Source: Microcyclospora pomicola
Lineage: Eukaryota > Ascomycota > Dothideomycetes > Capnodiales
Reading direction: 5' to 3'
Length of the DNA: 23,692 bases
Assembly: GCA_002786065.1 (NCBI GenBank)
Contig: NHNY01000054.1
Location: 190 to 23,881, forward strand
This document shows, piece after piece, positions 1 through 9,110 of the stretch (its first letter is position 1; every line of letters begins with the position of its first letter). The translations under genes and the position numbers were made by a program. The notes under the pieces were generated by a model, which did no database searches, was not told the origin of the DNA, and was given only the letters and a program-made list of their open reading frames with translations.

Positions 1-322
1 CAAGCCATTCTACTAGAGACCTAGGGATCCTGAGCCAGATACAGAGGCACCTACATTGGTAGATGACGAAGGTCAGGAACAATGGGAGGTGGAAAAGCTC
101 CTTGATCGGCGAATTCATAAGGGAAATAGACAGTACCTAGTACGATGGAAAGGGTACTCGGAGGTATGGGATACCTGGATGAGTAGCGATGAACTCGATG
201 GTGCGAGCGAGTTGCGCCTCGAGTGCGATGCCAGGCTAGACGACACCAGAAAGACTAGCCAAAATGACAAAGGCACACCTCAGAGAGGTAGACCAAGAGG
301 AAGGCTAAGGAAGTTACTGTAG
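1..322 (+). pseudogene. C-terminal end of G1 pol: chromodomain of a chromovirus integrase
   Basis: The frame ending at 322 contains WEVEKLLDRRIHKG, then QYLVRWKGY and DTWMSSDEL. This is the order of a chromodomain: a first strand, the YLVRWKGY core with its aromatic residues, then a W-containing loop before the last helix. In Ty3/gypsy chromoviruses this module sits at the integrase C-terminus and directs insertion to particular chromatin. The tail after it is basic (RGRPRGRLRK). Integrase itself is off the left edge. The remnant is treated as a fossil. A host chromodomain protein is less likely, because the frame ends upstream of a purine tract and LTR on the same strand. Confidence 0.75.
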
Positions 323-546
323 GTCGTTGTTGCGAAGCTGCGATACCCGAAAACGACTGTCAAGCGCACGTTAGGGTATTCACAGACACATCTGGCGGAC
401 ACAAAATTGGAGAAGACAATGATCAAACAGCATGGTATTCAGCCCCAGCTGGCATAACTACTTGCATAGGACATGAGCCACCCAAACGCCAACTATCAGA
501 GAGCCAGGCGCGGACCCAGCGTTCCACATGCGCTCCTTATGGATGC
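323..546. other. Spacer between G1 pol and the antisense gene
   Basis: About 220 bp lie between the chromodomain frame's stop and the stop codon of the opposite-strand gene. The two frames therefore converge tail to tail. I see no further reading frame or obvious repeat in it. It presumably holds 3'-end signals for the antisense transcript. Confidence 0.4.
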
Positions 547-1435
547 TCAGGCATCGTCAAAACCACCAAAGTCCTCACTGGAGTCAGTGGTGCTGCCACC
601 TTCCTCATCACTCCCAGCTGTGTTTCTAGGGGTTCTAGCACCCGGCAGACCCAACTCTTGACGCGCACGTGCGGCGGCGATGGGGCGGGCAACGATCGGA
701 GCCTCGGCGGCGGCGCGGCGCTCGGCCAAACGGTCCATGGTCTCAGTCATCTATTTGCAGTGTTAGCATCGTGCGAGCGACGTGCGTGCATGGGGCGGAC
801 TTACGCCGAAGAGCGTGGCGTTCAAGTCACCCAGGCTGTTGTTGATGGCGACGTTGGAGGCGATCAAGCGACGCGTGTTTGCGTTGCTGATGCGCTGCTC
901 AGCCAGGATCAGGCGCAAGTAGTCTGCACTGGTGGTGGGGTTCCTGGTGGCTGCATTCACCTGCTGGCCCTGGCGTGCTGCGCTCAACCTGAGCGCCTGG
1001 AGCGAGATGGTGGCGGCTTTCTGGGCACGCGCAAGCTTCAAGCCTGTACGCTGGACAGCAGGGTCGTCCTTGCCTCTGGCACCATTGAGGGCAGCAACAG
1101 CTCTGTCATATCTCTCACGAAGGTGGTACAGACGCTCGTAGCGCCCGTACATCTCGGGAGGGATCTGTTCGAACGATTAGCGATGCACCTGCGCGACTCG
1201 CAAAGGAAAAACTCACCAAACCACAGCTGCGATGGCCAGACACACAGTGCTTGCACCTGGCTTCCTCAGGCTTGTTGCAGAGCTTGCTCTGCTTGGCAAT
1301 GGCGGAGAAGCACCTAGTGCAGGTGAGAATTTGAGGCTCAGGTGCGTCCTCACGTAGGTCGGCATCGCGCCACACGAAAGGCTCTGCGCGATTGACCTGG
1401 CGCTTGCTGATGTACTTGGGGAGACTGAAGATCAT
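547..1435 (-). CDS. Three-exon antisense gene inside G1; six-cysteine cluster protein, 260 aa, function unknown
   Basis: Exons are 1217-1435, 805-1164 and 547-750, all joining in phase 0 (73, 120 and 67 codons plus stop). Intron 1 (1165-1216, 52 nt) has a GTGAGT donor and a CAG acceptor. Intron 2 (751-804, 54 nt) has a GTAAGT donor, a GCTAAC branch site and a TAG acceptor. The start at 1435 lies in CCATCATGA. Residues 39-71 carry C-x2-C-x10-C-x7-C-x2-C-x6-C, close to a Zn2Cys6 binuclear cluster but with a longer first loop. Residues 75-190 look helical and charged, ending in IASNVAINNSLGDLNATLFG. The last 20 residues are acidic (SDEEGG, SSEDFGGFDDA). The gene runs opposite to the retroelement that contains it. 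Because the element's RNA is the other strand, these introns would not be spliced from it, which explains their survival. It may be related to fungal six-cysteine proteins of unknown function (DUF3716-like, from memory). Gene model: good. Function: unknown. Confidence 0.72.
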
Positions 1436-2099
1436 GATGGGCAATGAGATGCTGGTGCGTTGAACGTGCGTGCGATGGGTGTGATGATGGTGATGCAGGT
1501 ACGTTGCGAATGGACAGAAGAATGTGCCAAACAATCAGAAGGTGTGATGATGTTGTGGGAAGGAACTTCCTGGGAGGAAGTTTGAAGTTATAAACACAAC
1601 AACAACAACATCAGCCCTACCATCAGCGCAACGCGCGTCATACCTGCGCACAACAACAACAACGCGTTCGACGCGGCAACGCGTATCATAGCCTCACGAC
1701 GAGGTTTGGGACATGCACATGCAGACTACAGGCATTGCAGACATTGAGGAGACCGTCGATACAGGGGTGCACAACAAGCGACATGGATGCAGCAGCCTGC
1801 AGGCTCGAGGAGGTCTATCCCGGCTGCAGACTCGGGCACAAGGCTTGTCGAGGAACCGTTAGCTACACATGCGTGCGAGGCGCGATCGCGAAGCGCGTCG
1901 CACTCTACGCGTGTACTGCTCTCGTAGGCCCGAACTACTCCCTAAGGACTCTGACATGGCGAGCTCGTACTGAGCGAACGGCCGTCGCACATGCGTGCGA
2001 CGAGCGTTCGGGAGGCGACCGACTACCGCTTCGATCTCGGCTATCGTAGCTGCAGAATCACTATGTAGGAGACCTCTCTTATCCTAGGGACAGGATCTA
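1436..2099 (-). promoter_or_regulatory. Promoter and leader region of the G1 antisense gene
   Basis: Read on the - strand, a TATA-like GTTTATAAC (1587-1595) lies about 150 bp before the start codon. It is followed by a pyrimidine- and CAT-rich leader typical of fungal genes. Further upstream, 1605-1690 is rich in CAA triplets and has two ACGCGT boxes (1662-1667, 1679-1684). A perfect 13-bp direct repeat, CACATGCGTGCGA, occurs at 1866-1878 and 1988-2000. A + strand frame of 104 codons at 1735-2049 has no recognisable domain and I do not call it a gene. The promoter role is inferred from position and the TATA-like box. Confidence 0.4.
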
Positions 2100-2112
2100 G
2101 GGGGGAGGAGAG
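2100..2112 (+). other. Polypurine tract of G1
   Basis: GGGGGGAGGAGAG lies one base before the LTR start at 2114. This is the standard plus-strand primer site of an LTR retroelement and fixes the element's orientation as +. Confidence 0.75.
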
Positions 2113-2113
2113 T

Positions 2114-2329
2114 TGTAAGGCCCCTTTCCTACATGAAGTGAGGTTGAAGTCACGTGTCTCCAGTCTTGGCATGAGGCGACACTTCGGTGCGCGACCTGCG
2201 CACCTCGTACGCTTTATGGATTATTCTCGGTAGTAACTGTATCATACTATTACTCCCTTATTTCTGTGTACTACGCTATCCTTTGGCATCCAGAAGCTAC
2301 GCCCTAGTAGCCTATTGCTGCCCCTTACA
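2114..2329 (+). repeat. 3' LTR of G1 (216 bp)
   Basis: It begins TGTAAGGCCCC and ends GCCCCTTACA, so the ends form the TG...CA inverted repeat of an LTR (TGTAAGG/CCTTACA). A purine tract precedes it. The following sequence is transposase-like Fot1/pogo DNA, so the 5-bp target copy on this side would be ATATC. Its partner at the 5' LTR is outside the window, so the duplication cannot be checked here. Confidence 0.75.
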
Positions 2330-3434
2330 ATATCTCTAAAACTACCCTCCTTCGAAGAATCAATAGCTACCCTTTAAAGGAAGATTATACACCTAAGAAT
2401 AAGAGACTAAGCTTAGTTAAAGAGGAGGCTATAATATAATAGATTCTAAGGCTAGATAACTAAGGTTTATACCCTATAGTAGCTATTATTAAACAGATAG
2501 CAGACTTAATTTATACTATAAGGGGATTATAACCTATAGGTAAAAACTAGACTACTAACTTTATAAGAAGGACCCTAGTACTTAAGATTAGAATAAATAG
2601 GGTTTATAACTACTAGAGGAAGCAGTGTAAGGATATATAGCTAATTTAAGAGTAGTTCGAGCTTGTTAGGAATATAGTTATATAACATAGTATTATACTA
2701 GTAGATATATATAACTTTAATAAGACTAGCTTTTAGATAGGCTAAATAGCTACCTTAAGGGTTATTATATTAGTAGAAAGGTAAGGTAAGCTAAAGTAAA
2801 TTAGACTAACTAGTACAGAGTAGGTTATATTAATATAAGGTGCTAGTATAGATAGCTATATTATACTACCCTTTCTAATCTTTAAGAGGAAGGAATATAA
2901 TAGAGTATAGTTTAATAACTTCTCTTTAGACTAGCTAATTAGTATAAGCTCTAATAGCTAGACTTCTAATTAACTTAGCCTATAATAGATCTATTACTTT
3001 AAGAAGTATACAAAGGCAAGGATATAAGGCTCTAAAAGGCTTCTTATCCTTAATAACTATAGTAGCTATAAGACTATTAAGTTTATTAGCTTTTATAAGG
3101 ATTATAATATTATCCTCCTTTAGATACTACCTTATTCCTTATATATATTATAACTACTAGATGTTAGTTGTTTTAGCCCTTTAAAGAGGTTATTCTTAAA
3201 GTATAACTAGGCCTTAATTAAGAACTATATATTCTATATTTAAAGGACTGACTTTATTACTACTTTCTATACCTTATTTATTAAATCAATTATACTAGCT
3301 AATATTAAAGGAGGTTTTAGAGGCTTAGGGATATATCTATTTAATCTAGAGGTTGTGTTATTAACCCTTAACCTACTACTATAACTATTAAGTTAACTAT
3401 CTAGTTAAGGGTTATAGTAGCTACATATATTAAA
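2330..3434 (+). pseudogene. Fot1/pogo-type DDE transposase, RIP-eroded, left segment
   Basis: Very TA-rich sequence full of TAG and CTA, the outcome of heavy RIP. Through the decay a pogo/Fot1 transposase is recognisable on the + strand. ISKTTLLRRINSYPLKED resembles the end of the helix-turn-helix, about 2331-2390. DIYNFNKTSF near 2705-2735 resembles the first catalytic DIYNFDETGF block; the catalytic Asp is now Asn and a Gly is now Ser, both RIP-type changes. PFLIFKRKEYN is at about 2875. LLILNNYSSYKT near 3040 matches the second block (LLILDNHSSH), again Asp to Asn. LLDVSCFSPLKR near 3155-3190 matches the third block, Asp kept. Many in-frame stops replace Trp and Gln codons, so it is dead. 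The N-terminal part is cut off by G1 at 2329, and the C-terminal part resumes at 10626 beyond G2. Confidence 0.72.
3430..3434. repeat. Target-site duplication of G2, left copy
   Basis: TTAAA immediately before the LTR start at 3435 matches TTAAA at 10626-10630 just after the other LTR. Five bases is the usual duplication length for Ty3/gypsy integrases. Confidence 0.85.
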
Positions 3435-3600
3435 TGTCACGGGAGAGCTACGCATACGCAGAGGCTCGTTGTGGTATTTAATAAGTTCGATACAGGAGGG
3501 AGGCCTTTCCCTCTAGGAGTCCGGAGAGAAAGGGTCGGCTATACTAAGCCTAAAGCACTGGCTTCGCCAGTGCGCTACATTTAGGGCCGCGCCCTTTATA
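3435..3600 (-). repeat. 3' LTR of G2 (166 bp)
   Basis: Starts TGTCACGGGAGAG and ends GCGCCCTTTATA, where the partner LTR ends TTTACA. It pairs with 10460-10625 at equal length. A perfect 8-bp-stem hairpin, GCACTGGC-TTC-GCCAGTGC, lies at 3555-3573. One arm of the same hairpin is altered in the other LTR. Confidence 0.9.
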
Positions 3601-3620
3601 ATACCCCCCTCCCCCCGGCG
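3601..3620 (-). other. Polypurine tract of G2
   Basis: On the - strand a G-rich tract (GGGGGGAGGGGGG) abuts the LTR at 3600. It marks this LTR as the 3' one and the element as - strand. Confidence 0.8.
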
Positions 3621-4031
3621 AAAATCGAGCGGTTTCCGCACAAACGTGTTTCCTATTCCCACTGAAGACAGCCGTCTCGTTCGCACTAGTGACTGGGCGG
3701 TGATTTCCTTCCTCCACGACTACTGCGGGCCTTCCTCGACAAGCTCGTACAGGCTGCCTCTCCCGCTAGGTCGAGTTCTGTGCACGAAAGCCCGTGGTCC
3801 TTTCACCTAGCCTCGCTATTTATATAGAGCTTCTCTTTTATCCATATCGAATTCTGTGCGTAAAAGCCCGTATCCCCCGTCGCAATGTTCGCTGCCTATT
3901 CGCTCCCCTTCGTATTTCTACTTCGTGATAGACAGTCGAACGGTGTTCTAGCATGCGTGCTAGCCTTTCCCCCTCGTAGCCTAGAGCGAACTTCCTAGGT
4001 TACGAGGATTAGCTGTGATCGCTACGAAGTG
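3621..4031. other. Post-integrase region of G2, LTR-proximal part
   Basis: Between the purine tract and the tandem repeats I see no supported reading frame on either strand. There is a loose duplication of TCGA(G/A)TTCTGTGC..GAAAGCCCGT-like text at about 3772-3792 and 3848-3872. It lies upstream of the antisense relic and may be its promoter; this is inference from position. Confidence 0.3.
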
Positions 4032-4224
4032 TTTGCCCCGGGATCCTACGTGAAGCGCCGGCTGACTAGTCGGCTCTTTGTCTTTGACGCTATGTAAGCC
4101 TTACTTCATTTAGAGGGTGAAATTATAGGGTTTCGGCTTGCCGAGCTCTTTGTCCCGGAATCCTAAGTGAAGCGCCGGCTGACCGGTCGGCTCTTTGCCC
4201 TTAACACTATGTGAACTTTACTTC
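4032..4224 (+). repeat. Tandem repeat A in G2, two 76-bp copies
   Basis: Copies at 4032-4107 and 4149-4224 (117-bp period) share AAGCGCCGGCTGAC and end in TTACTTC. Each contains CCG-N10-CGG (4058-4073 and 4175-4190) around an 8-bp palindrome: GACTAGTC in copy 1, GACCGGTC in copy 2. Everted CGG triplets are a known type of Zn2Cys6 binding site. The repeats lie 0.4-0.6 kb before the six-cysteine relic on the same strand. Confidence 0.7.
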
Positions 4225-4227
4225 TTA

Positions 4228-4450
4228 TTGTTGTAGCTATTGTTAGCTACCCTTTGCGTCACCTAGTTACGATGACTCGGATTGCCCTTTGCTCGGAGCT
4301 AGCAACGTTATATGTGCCTGTATAGCTTCATTGTAACATCTTCTTTGTCGTGGCTATTGTCGGCCCCTTTCTGCGTTATCCGGTCACGATGACTCGGATC
4401 TCCCTTTGTTCGGGGCTAGTATATGAGTTTGTCGAGCTTCATTGTCACAT
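4228..4450 (+). repeat. Tandem repeat B in G2, two copies of about 110 bp
   Basis: Copies at about 4228-4339 and 4344-4450 share GGCTATTGT/AGCTATTGT-like starts, ACGATGACTCGGAT in the middle and AGCTTCATTGT-ACAT ends. They follow repeat A directly. Divergence between copies is partly RIP-like. A 99-codon + frame across the second copy is not supported as a gene. Confidence 0.6.
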
Positions 4451-4559
4451 TCACTTTCACTACTGCTGCCTTAGGGCCCTACTACCAGTGCATATTAACC
4501 TCTTTCCCTCCCTTCTTAGTAGTTCTTCTTCCTTTCTCTCTTTAACAACATTAAGCTTT

Positions 4560-4780
4560 AAGGCAAGTACCTATTCTTTAGTCAACAAACGTTTTCCTGC
4601 TACTAACGATCGGCTAGATGCCTCTAATCCACTGCGTCCGTTGCGCTAACCTTAGCAACGACTGCACGCCCCAAACTGTAAGTTTTCCGGTCCTTTTGTA
4701 CTAGTTCCTAGCTAATCTTTTGTAGGGTGATAAAACTCGATCTTGCTTAGGTTGCAATGCAGCTAGACACTATTGTGAGA
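4560..4780 (+). pseudogene. Relic of the antisense six-cysteine gene in G2
   Basis: On the + strand, opposite to pol, C-x2-C-x6-C is encoded at 4633-4665 (CVRCANLSNDC) and C-x2-C-x6-C at 4744-4776 (CLGCNAARHYC), in one frame. Between them 4678-4725 (48 nt) has a GTAAGT donor, a GCTAATC branch-like site and a TTTTGTAG acceptor. With that stretch as an intron the half-clusters lie about ten residues apart, which matches the Zn2Cys6 spacing. A pyrimidine-rich leader (about 4500-4560) precedes it, as in the G1 and G3 genes. Sequence beyond 4780 toward pol is too eroded to define the end. It is a fossil with several breaks. It is not a host gene, because it lies inside G2 between pol and the 3' LTR. 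Confidence 0.55.
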
Positions 4781-5425
4781 AGCTATAAGTATCCTCCGAG
4801 CTCCGGTCGAGAGTCGTCGCTAACCTCTCAAAGTCCAGCAATTGCTTACCTTACCTATGCTAGCTAGACAAGGTCTGTTAGAGTCAACCTATCGTACGTC
4901 CCTATTCTCCGCTCGTTTTTTATAGGCTAACGTTTGTATAGTCTAGCTGCTTATACAAAGCTCTAAAAAGTTCTCAAAGCTTAGAAAGCTTTGAAACCTC
5001 TGCAAGCAGAAGGCTTGCTTCCTCTGTAAGTTCGTTAGGCATCCGGTTCTTTTCAGTCGCTAACCCTTGTCCTTTTAGCCCTATAGCTTAGCAAGTCACT
5101 TCTACTGTTGCTGATGCCGTAGCAAACCAAGGTCAAGCGTAAGTTACTCGTCGCTCCTCGCTGCTTTTCGATCGCTAACACCTCTCTTAGTGCTAGTAGA
5201 GTTCCTGCTGCTCTTATAATTGGGCCTAGACGCCGCTAGGCTTAAATGCTCGGGGACCCGGTGCTTTTACGCCGGATCCCTATAAAGTAGTTTTTGTATG
5301 AAAGTTGCCTATGCCTTCTTAATTATCCAGTAACATGTAATTCCTAAAACGCCTGTTCCCGCCTTGTAACTCCTGTTCCCCGAGGCCCTTTACCCGGACT
5401 TCCGCCTCTTCTCCTAAGTAGCTCT
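4781..5425. other. Post-integrase region of G2, pol-proximal part
   Basis: This probably held the rest of the antisense gene, judging by the layout of G1 and G3. Short serine- and leucine-rich stretches occur on the + strand, but I cannot support any domain. No repeat or structural RNA is evident. Confidence 0.3.
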
Positions 5426-8400
5426 AGGCCTATCGTTTGTCTTAGGGTCTCTATACTTTGCTTCGAAACTGTCTATTGCCGTAGTGTCGGCTAGATTTTC
5501 CAGCGGCTCCTAGGTTAGTTAGTAGTGTCCGGCCTATTTTACTAGGACTTCCCTTGCTTTCTGTCTCCCTTTGCTCCTAGCGCACAGAATGCTTTCCACT
5601 TCCCACTCTTCATACGATTCGAATAGTACGGGTCCCGGTTAGTCGTTATCGGTCACCTGCCCCGGCAGTAGGTCGTTGCTAGCTGGCCTTAGCAAGTCGG
5701 TATAGAACACTAGGTGGATGTTGCTAGGAATACCACTCAACCGGACTAAGACCGGTAATAACACTTCGGCTACCGTGTACTTAGCGTGCCTCACATCTAA
5801 GCTCTTCTTTGGCCGATTCGTTTGGTAGTTTCTCAGGTCTAGCTAGACCTTATCGCCTTCCTAGTAGATTGGCGCTAGCGTCCGGTTCTTATTCGCGGAC
5901 TCCTCTTGTTTCTAGGCTGTCGTAGCTATGCTTGTTTAGCAAAGGTCTAAGATGTCCTTCATCCTTTTTACGAACACCCTAGCTCGGCTAAGAGCAGGCA
6001 ACGGTTGTCCGACCGAGGGCTCCGCGCTGAAAGCTACGGGCGACAGAGCATTGTACCCGTAGGTTGCGAAGAAAGGACTCATGCCAATTCCTGTATTATA
6101 ACGCCCGTTAAGCGCTAACTAGGCGGTGGGGAGCTAGTCTTTCTAGTCGGTTTGCTCCTAGTTAATAAAATTCCTTAGGTACGCTTGTACATCTTAGTTC
6201 AATCTTTCGGGGCTACCGTCCGTTTGCGGGTAGTACGCGGAGCTCAGTCTCTGCTTCACGCCGAGTAATATACAGAACTCTTTCTAGAAAGTGCTGGTCT
6301 AGTTAGTTCCTCTGTCGCTTGTAATAGCGCTAGGCATACTATGGTGTTTTACCTAGCAGTCTATGAACTTTTAGGCGCAGTCCTCCGCTTTTATACTGTG
6401 CATCGCTTCAAGCGCTACCTATTTACTCAGCCTGTCTTTAATAACCTAGAGGTATCGGTTCCCCCCGGAGTCTAGGAGGTCGGTCATAAAGTCCATCGAG
6501 ATCTCCTAGAAGAACCTGTCGGGAACCGGAAGGGGTCGCAGGAGGCTATGCTTGTGTTCCCTCTAGACCTTGTTCCTCCTACAGTGGTCGCAGTTTCGTA
6601 GAAACTGCCGTATGTGGCGAGATTGTAGGGGCCAGTAAAAGTCGCGTCCTAGTATCGATGCGGTAGAGTCCCTGCCTAGGTAACCGTACACTGGAGAGTC
6701 GTAGACGGTTTGAATAAGTCGGGTCCGGAGTACATCTACGAGGCGTGTCTCGGGCTCCGCTTCTTTTACGTCGGAGTCCGCTACAAAGGGGGCTCCTAGC
6801 ACCTATAGCTTGCCCCGATGCCGAAGGTGTCTATTTTGGTCGATGCTACAGTCCCTAGCTTAGACTTTAGCCTTCGTATCGCTTAGGAGTAAGCGGCATC
6901 CTGTCCTGATCGAGCAGGCGACGGCCTAGTAGACAGTGTCTTTCTCTAGAGCCGCCTGCTAGAGATCGTTTAAGTCCTGGTCTTAGAAGGGTCCTTTATC
7001 TTCCGGTGATGCGCCCGCGGCTCCTGTAGTCGTGTCGCTAGGCTCCCGCTGTTTGAGGTCGGTGATTTGGCTTACTTGTGTAGCTAAAAGCTGCACAGAC
7101 GTAGTAGCTACTACCACCCCCTCCCCGCCGGACTCCGGCCATGCAGGGACGCGTTCCGGTTCTAGGAATCGCCGGAATCTTAAGTATTTGTCGTCCTCCC
7201 TAAGCGTGTCCTGCTCTCTTCTTAATAAGGCATCCGGTATGATTGCTTCTGCTCCTAGGCGGTAAATCAGGGTGAACTGGAACTTGGATAATGTTTCATA
7301 CCACCGAATCTGTCTCTTAGACAGTTGCCTCTTTACTATAAAGTATTCGAGGTTCTTATGGTCCGTCTAGATTATGAAGGGTCTACAGGCCTTTAGCTTA
7401 GGGCCCTAGAACTTAAGGCAGGACACTATAGCTAGTATTTCCTTGTCATAGATGTCGTAGTTAATCTCGGCTTTGTTTAGCTTCTAACTAAAAAAGCCTA
7501 CAGGTCGCTAGACTCCGTCCCTTTCCTAGATAAGAGCGCCTCCTATCGCAAACCCGCTACAATCGGTTTCTAGGAACGTTAGAAGTTCCGGATCCTAATA
7601 GCTAAGTACCAGGGCGCTACAGAATTTGTCTCTTAGCTTCTCGAACGCTCTCTGTTCTAGCGTTCCCTAGTTAAACGGCACGCCTTTGCTAGTCAGCGCT
7701 GTCAAAGGTACGGCTATCTTCGAGTAGTTAGGGATAAACCCTCTATAGTAGTTAGCGAACCTAAGAAACCTCCTTACCTCTTTCTAGGTTTTAGGTCCTG
7801 CCTACTTCCGAACAGCTTCCACCTTTTCTTCGTCGGCTTTAACGCCTTTGCTATCGGCGTGTACTATAAAGCCTAAGTACTTGACTCTCTTCTAGGCAAA
7901 CTCGCTTTTCCCTAGGTCTAAGTACAGCCTACCGTCCTAAAGAGTCTAGAGGACGGTCCGAACCTTGCTAAAATAGTCTTCTCTCGACCCTGTGGAGTAA
8001 ATAATCACATTATCCATATATGCTGATACGAAGTCGTCTAGGTACTTCCGTAGCAAAGTGTTAATATAACGCTAGAAAGTGGCCAGGGCCTCTAACAACC
8101 CGAACAGACACACTAGCTACTCGAATGAGCCGAATCTAGTTCGAAAAGCCGTCTTATGTTTGTAACCGGACGCCATCCGAATCTGATAGAACGCCAAGAC
8201 TACGTCCACCTTCGTGATCTACCTAGCTCCTGTTAGGTTGCGTAAGGTCTCTAGTATTAGTAGCAGCAGATACCGGTCTTGCTTCGTGATTGCGTTTAAC
8301 GCCCGATAATCACAGCAGAACCGCAGCCCTCCCCTAGGCTTCTTCACGAACAGTACAGGGGCCGCGGCCTCTAACATTGTTAGGCGGATATAGCCCTTTT

Positions 8401-9110
8401 CTAGTAGGTTATCTAATAACTTACGTAGGACTAGGAGTTCTTCCTTCGACATTCTATATAACGGGCCCTAAGGCAATAGGGGCAGCGTCCCGTCCGCTTG
8501 CGGGCGGATGTCTATCTAGTGGTTAACCCCCGGTCTATAGGGGGCCAGCTTTTCCGCTTCCCTGCGACAAAACAGCGGGGCTATATCTTTAAGCTCCGCT
8601 AGGAGCTTTTCTTAGAGCTCCCCTATCGTTAGGTAGCTCTTCGTCTTTAGAGCCTTCTCGACGTCCGCGCTCGACGTAGCGGCAAGCGTTAGCATGTTGC
8701 CGCGATCCGCGCGTTCTAAGTAGTTCCTGCCTTCGGGCACCTACTGTCTCGATCTCCTATAATAGAACCGGCGCTTTTCGGGCGCCGTCCTGACGTTGTT
8801 ATAGGCCTTCTAAGGGTTCCCTAGGATTAGAGGGAATGCTAGCCCAGGTACTACATAAGTGTATACTATTTATCGGAATCTAGCAACATCTAGCCGGAAA
8901 GCGACTACTCCTTCGATATTCAAGCCTTGTATTAAGGCTAAGGCGCCTATCACAGCCCGGGACTTATAACTTACATAGCTAAGTCCGAGACCTCTCGCTA
9001 GGTCTTCGTTAATCGTAGCATAACATTAGCATCCTTCGTTAATAAGTGCAGAGGTTCCGACGTTCTTTTCGAGGACTACGTCTGTAAATACAAGGCGTCT
9101 ATTCATTTTC
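5426..9110 (-). pseudogene. G2 pol: protease, RT, RNase H, integrase, chromodomain
   Basis: Read on the - strand. A protease-like stretch lies at about 9105-8760 (TSALINEGC, then PLILGNP). Reverse transcriptase runs from about 8450 ([19 protein letters not shown]) with its active-site region near 8020-7985 (AYMDNVIIYS). RNase H is near 7575-7510 (ETDCSGFAIGGAL) and the TDHKNLEYF block near 7370-7340. The integrase zinc-binding domain is at 6800-6565 (ends RNCDHCRRNK). The integrase core begins near 6500 (EISMDFMTDLLDSGGNRYL), with the YYPQTDG block near 6200. A chromodomain-like stretch lies at about 5615-5430 (EEWEVESILCARSKGRQ). The domain order is that of a chromovirus. The gene is broken many times by RIP-type change and cannot be expressed. 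Confidence 0.85.

Larger units (their letters stand above)
1..2329 (+). mobile_element. Ty3/gypsy chromodomain LTR element G1, right end only
   Basis: This is the 3' part of an LTR retrotransposon. In order it shows the pol tail with a chromodomain (to 322), a long post-integrase region holding an oppositely oriented spliced gene (547-1435), a purine tract (2100-2112) and an LTR with TGTAAGG/CCTTACA ends (2114-2329). No second LTR is seen between 322 and 2113, so I read the whole stretch as one element. The 5' LTR, gag and most of pol lie beyond the left edge. The sequence is CpG-rich and shows little RIP-type change, unlike the transposon it sits in, so it probably arrived later. The visible pol tail is a fossil with about one break. 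Element identity is well supported; continuity across 323-2113 is inference. Confidence 0.72.

Noticed and set aside
658-1317. 219-codon + strand frame
   Set aside because: It is the shadow of the spliced - strand gene 547-1435, which has introns, a motif and an acidic tail; the + frame has none of these.
1735-2049. 104-codon + strand frame in the G1 post-integrase region, with several cysteines
   Set aside because: No signal peptide, no recognisable cysteine spacing and no codon bias. It lies in GC-rich repeat-like sequence upstream of the antisense gene, so it is most likely chance.
4350-4649. 99-codon + strand frame in G2
   Set aside because: It runs through tandem repeat B in a different frame from the cysteine cluster and has no domain; repeat unit 1 does not preserve it.
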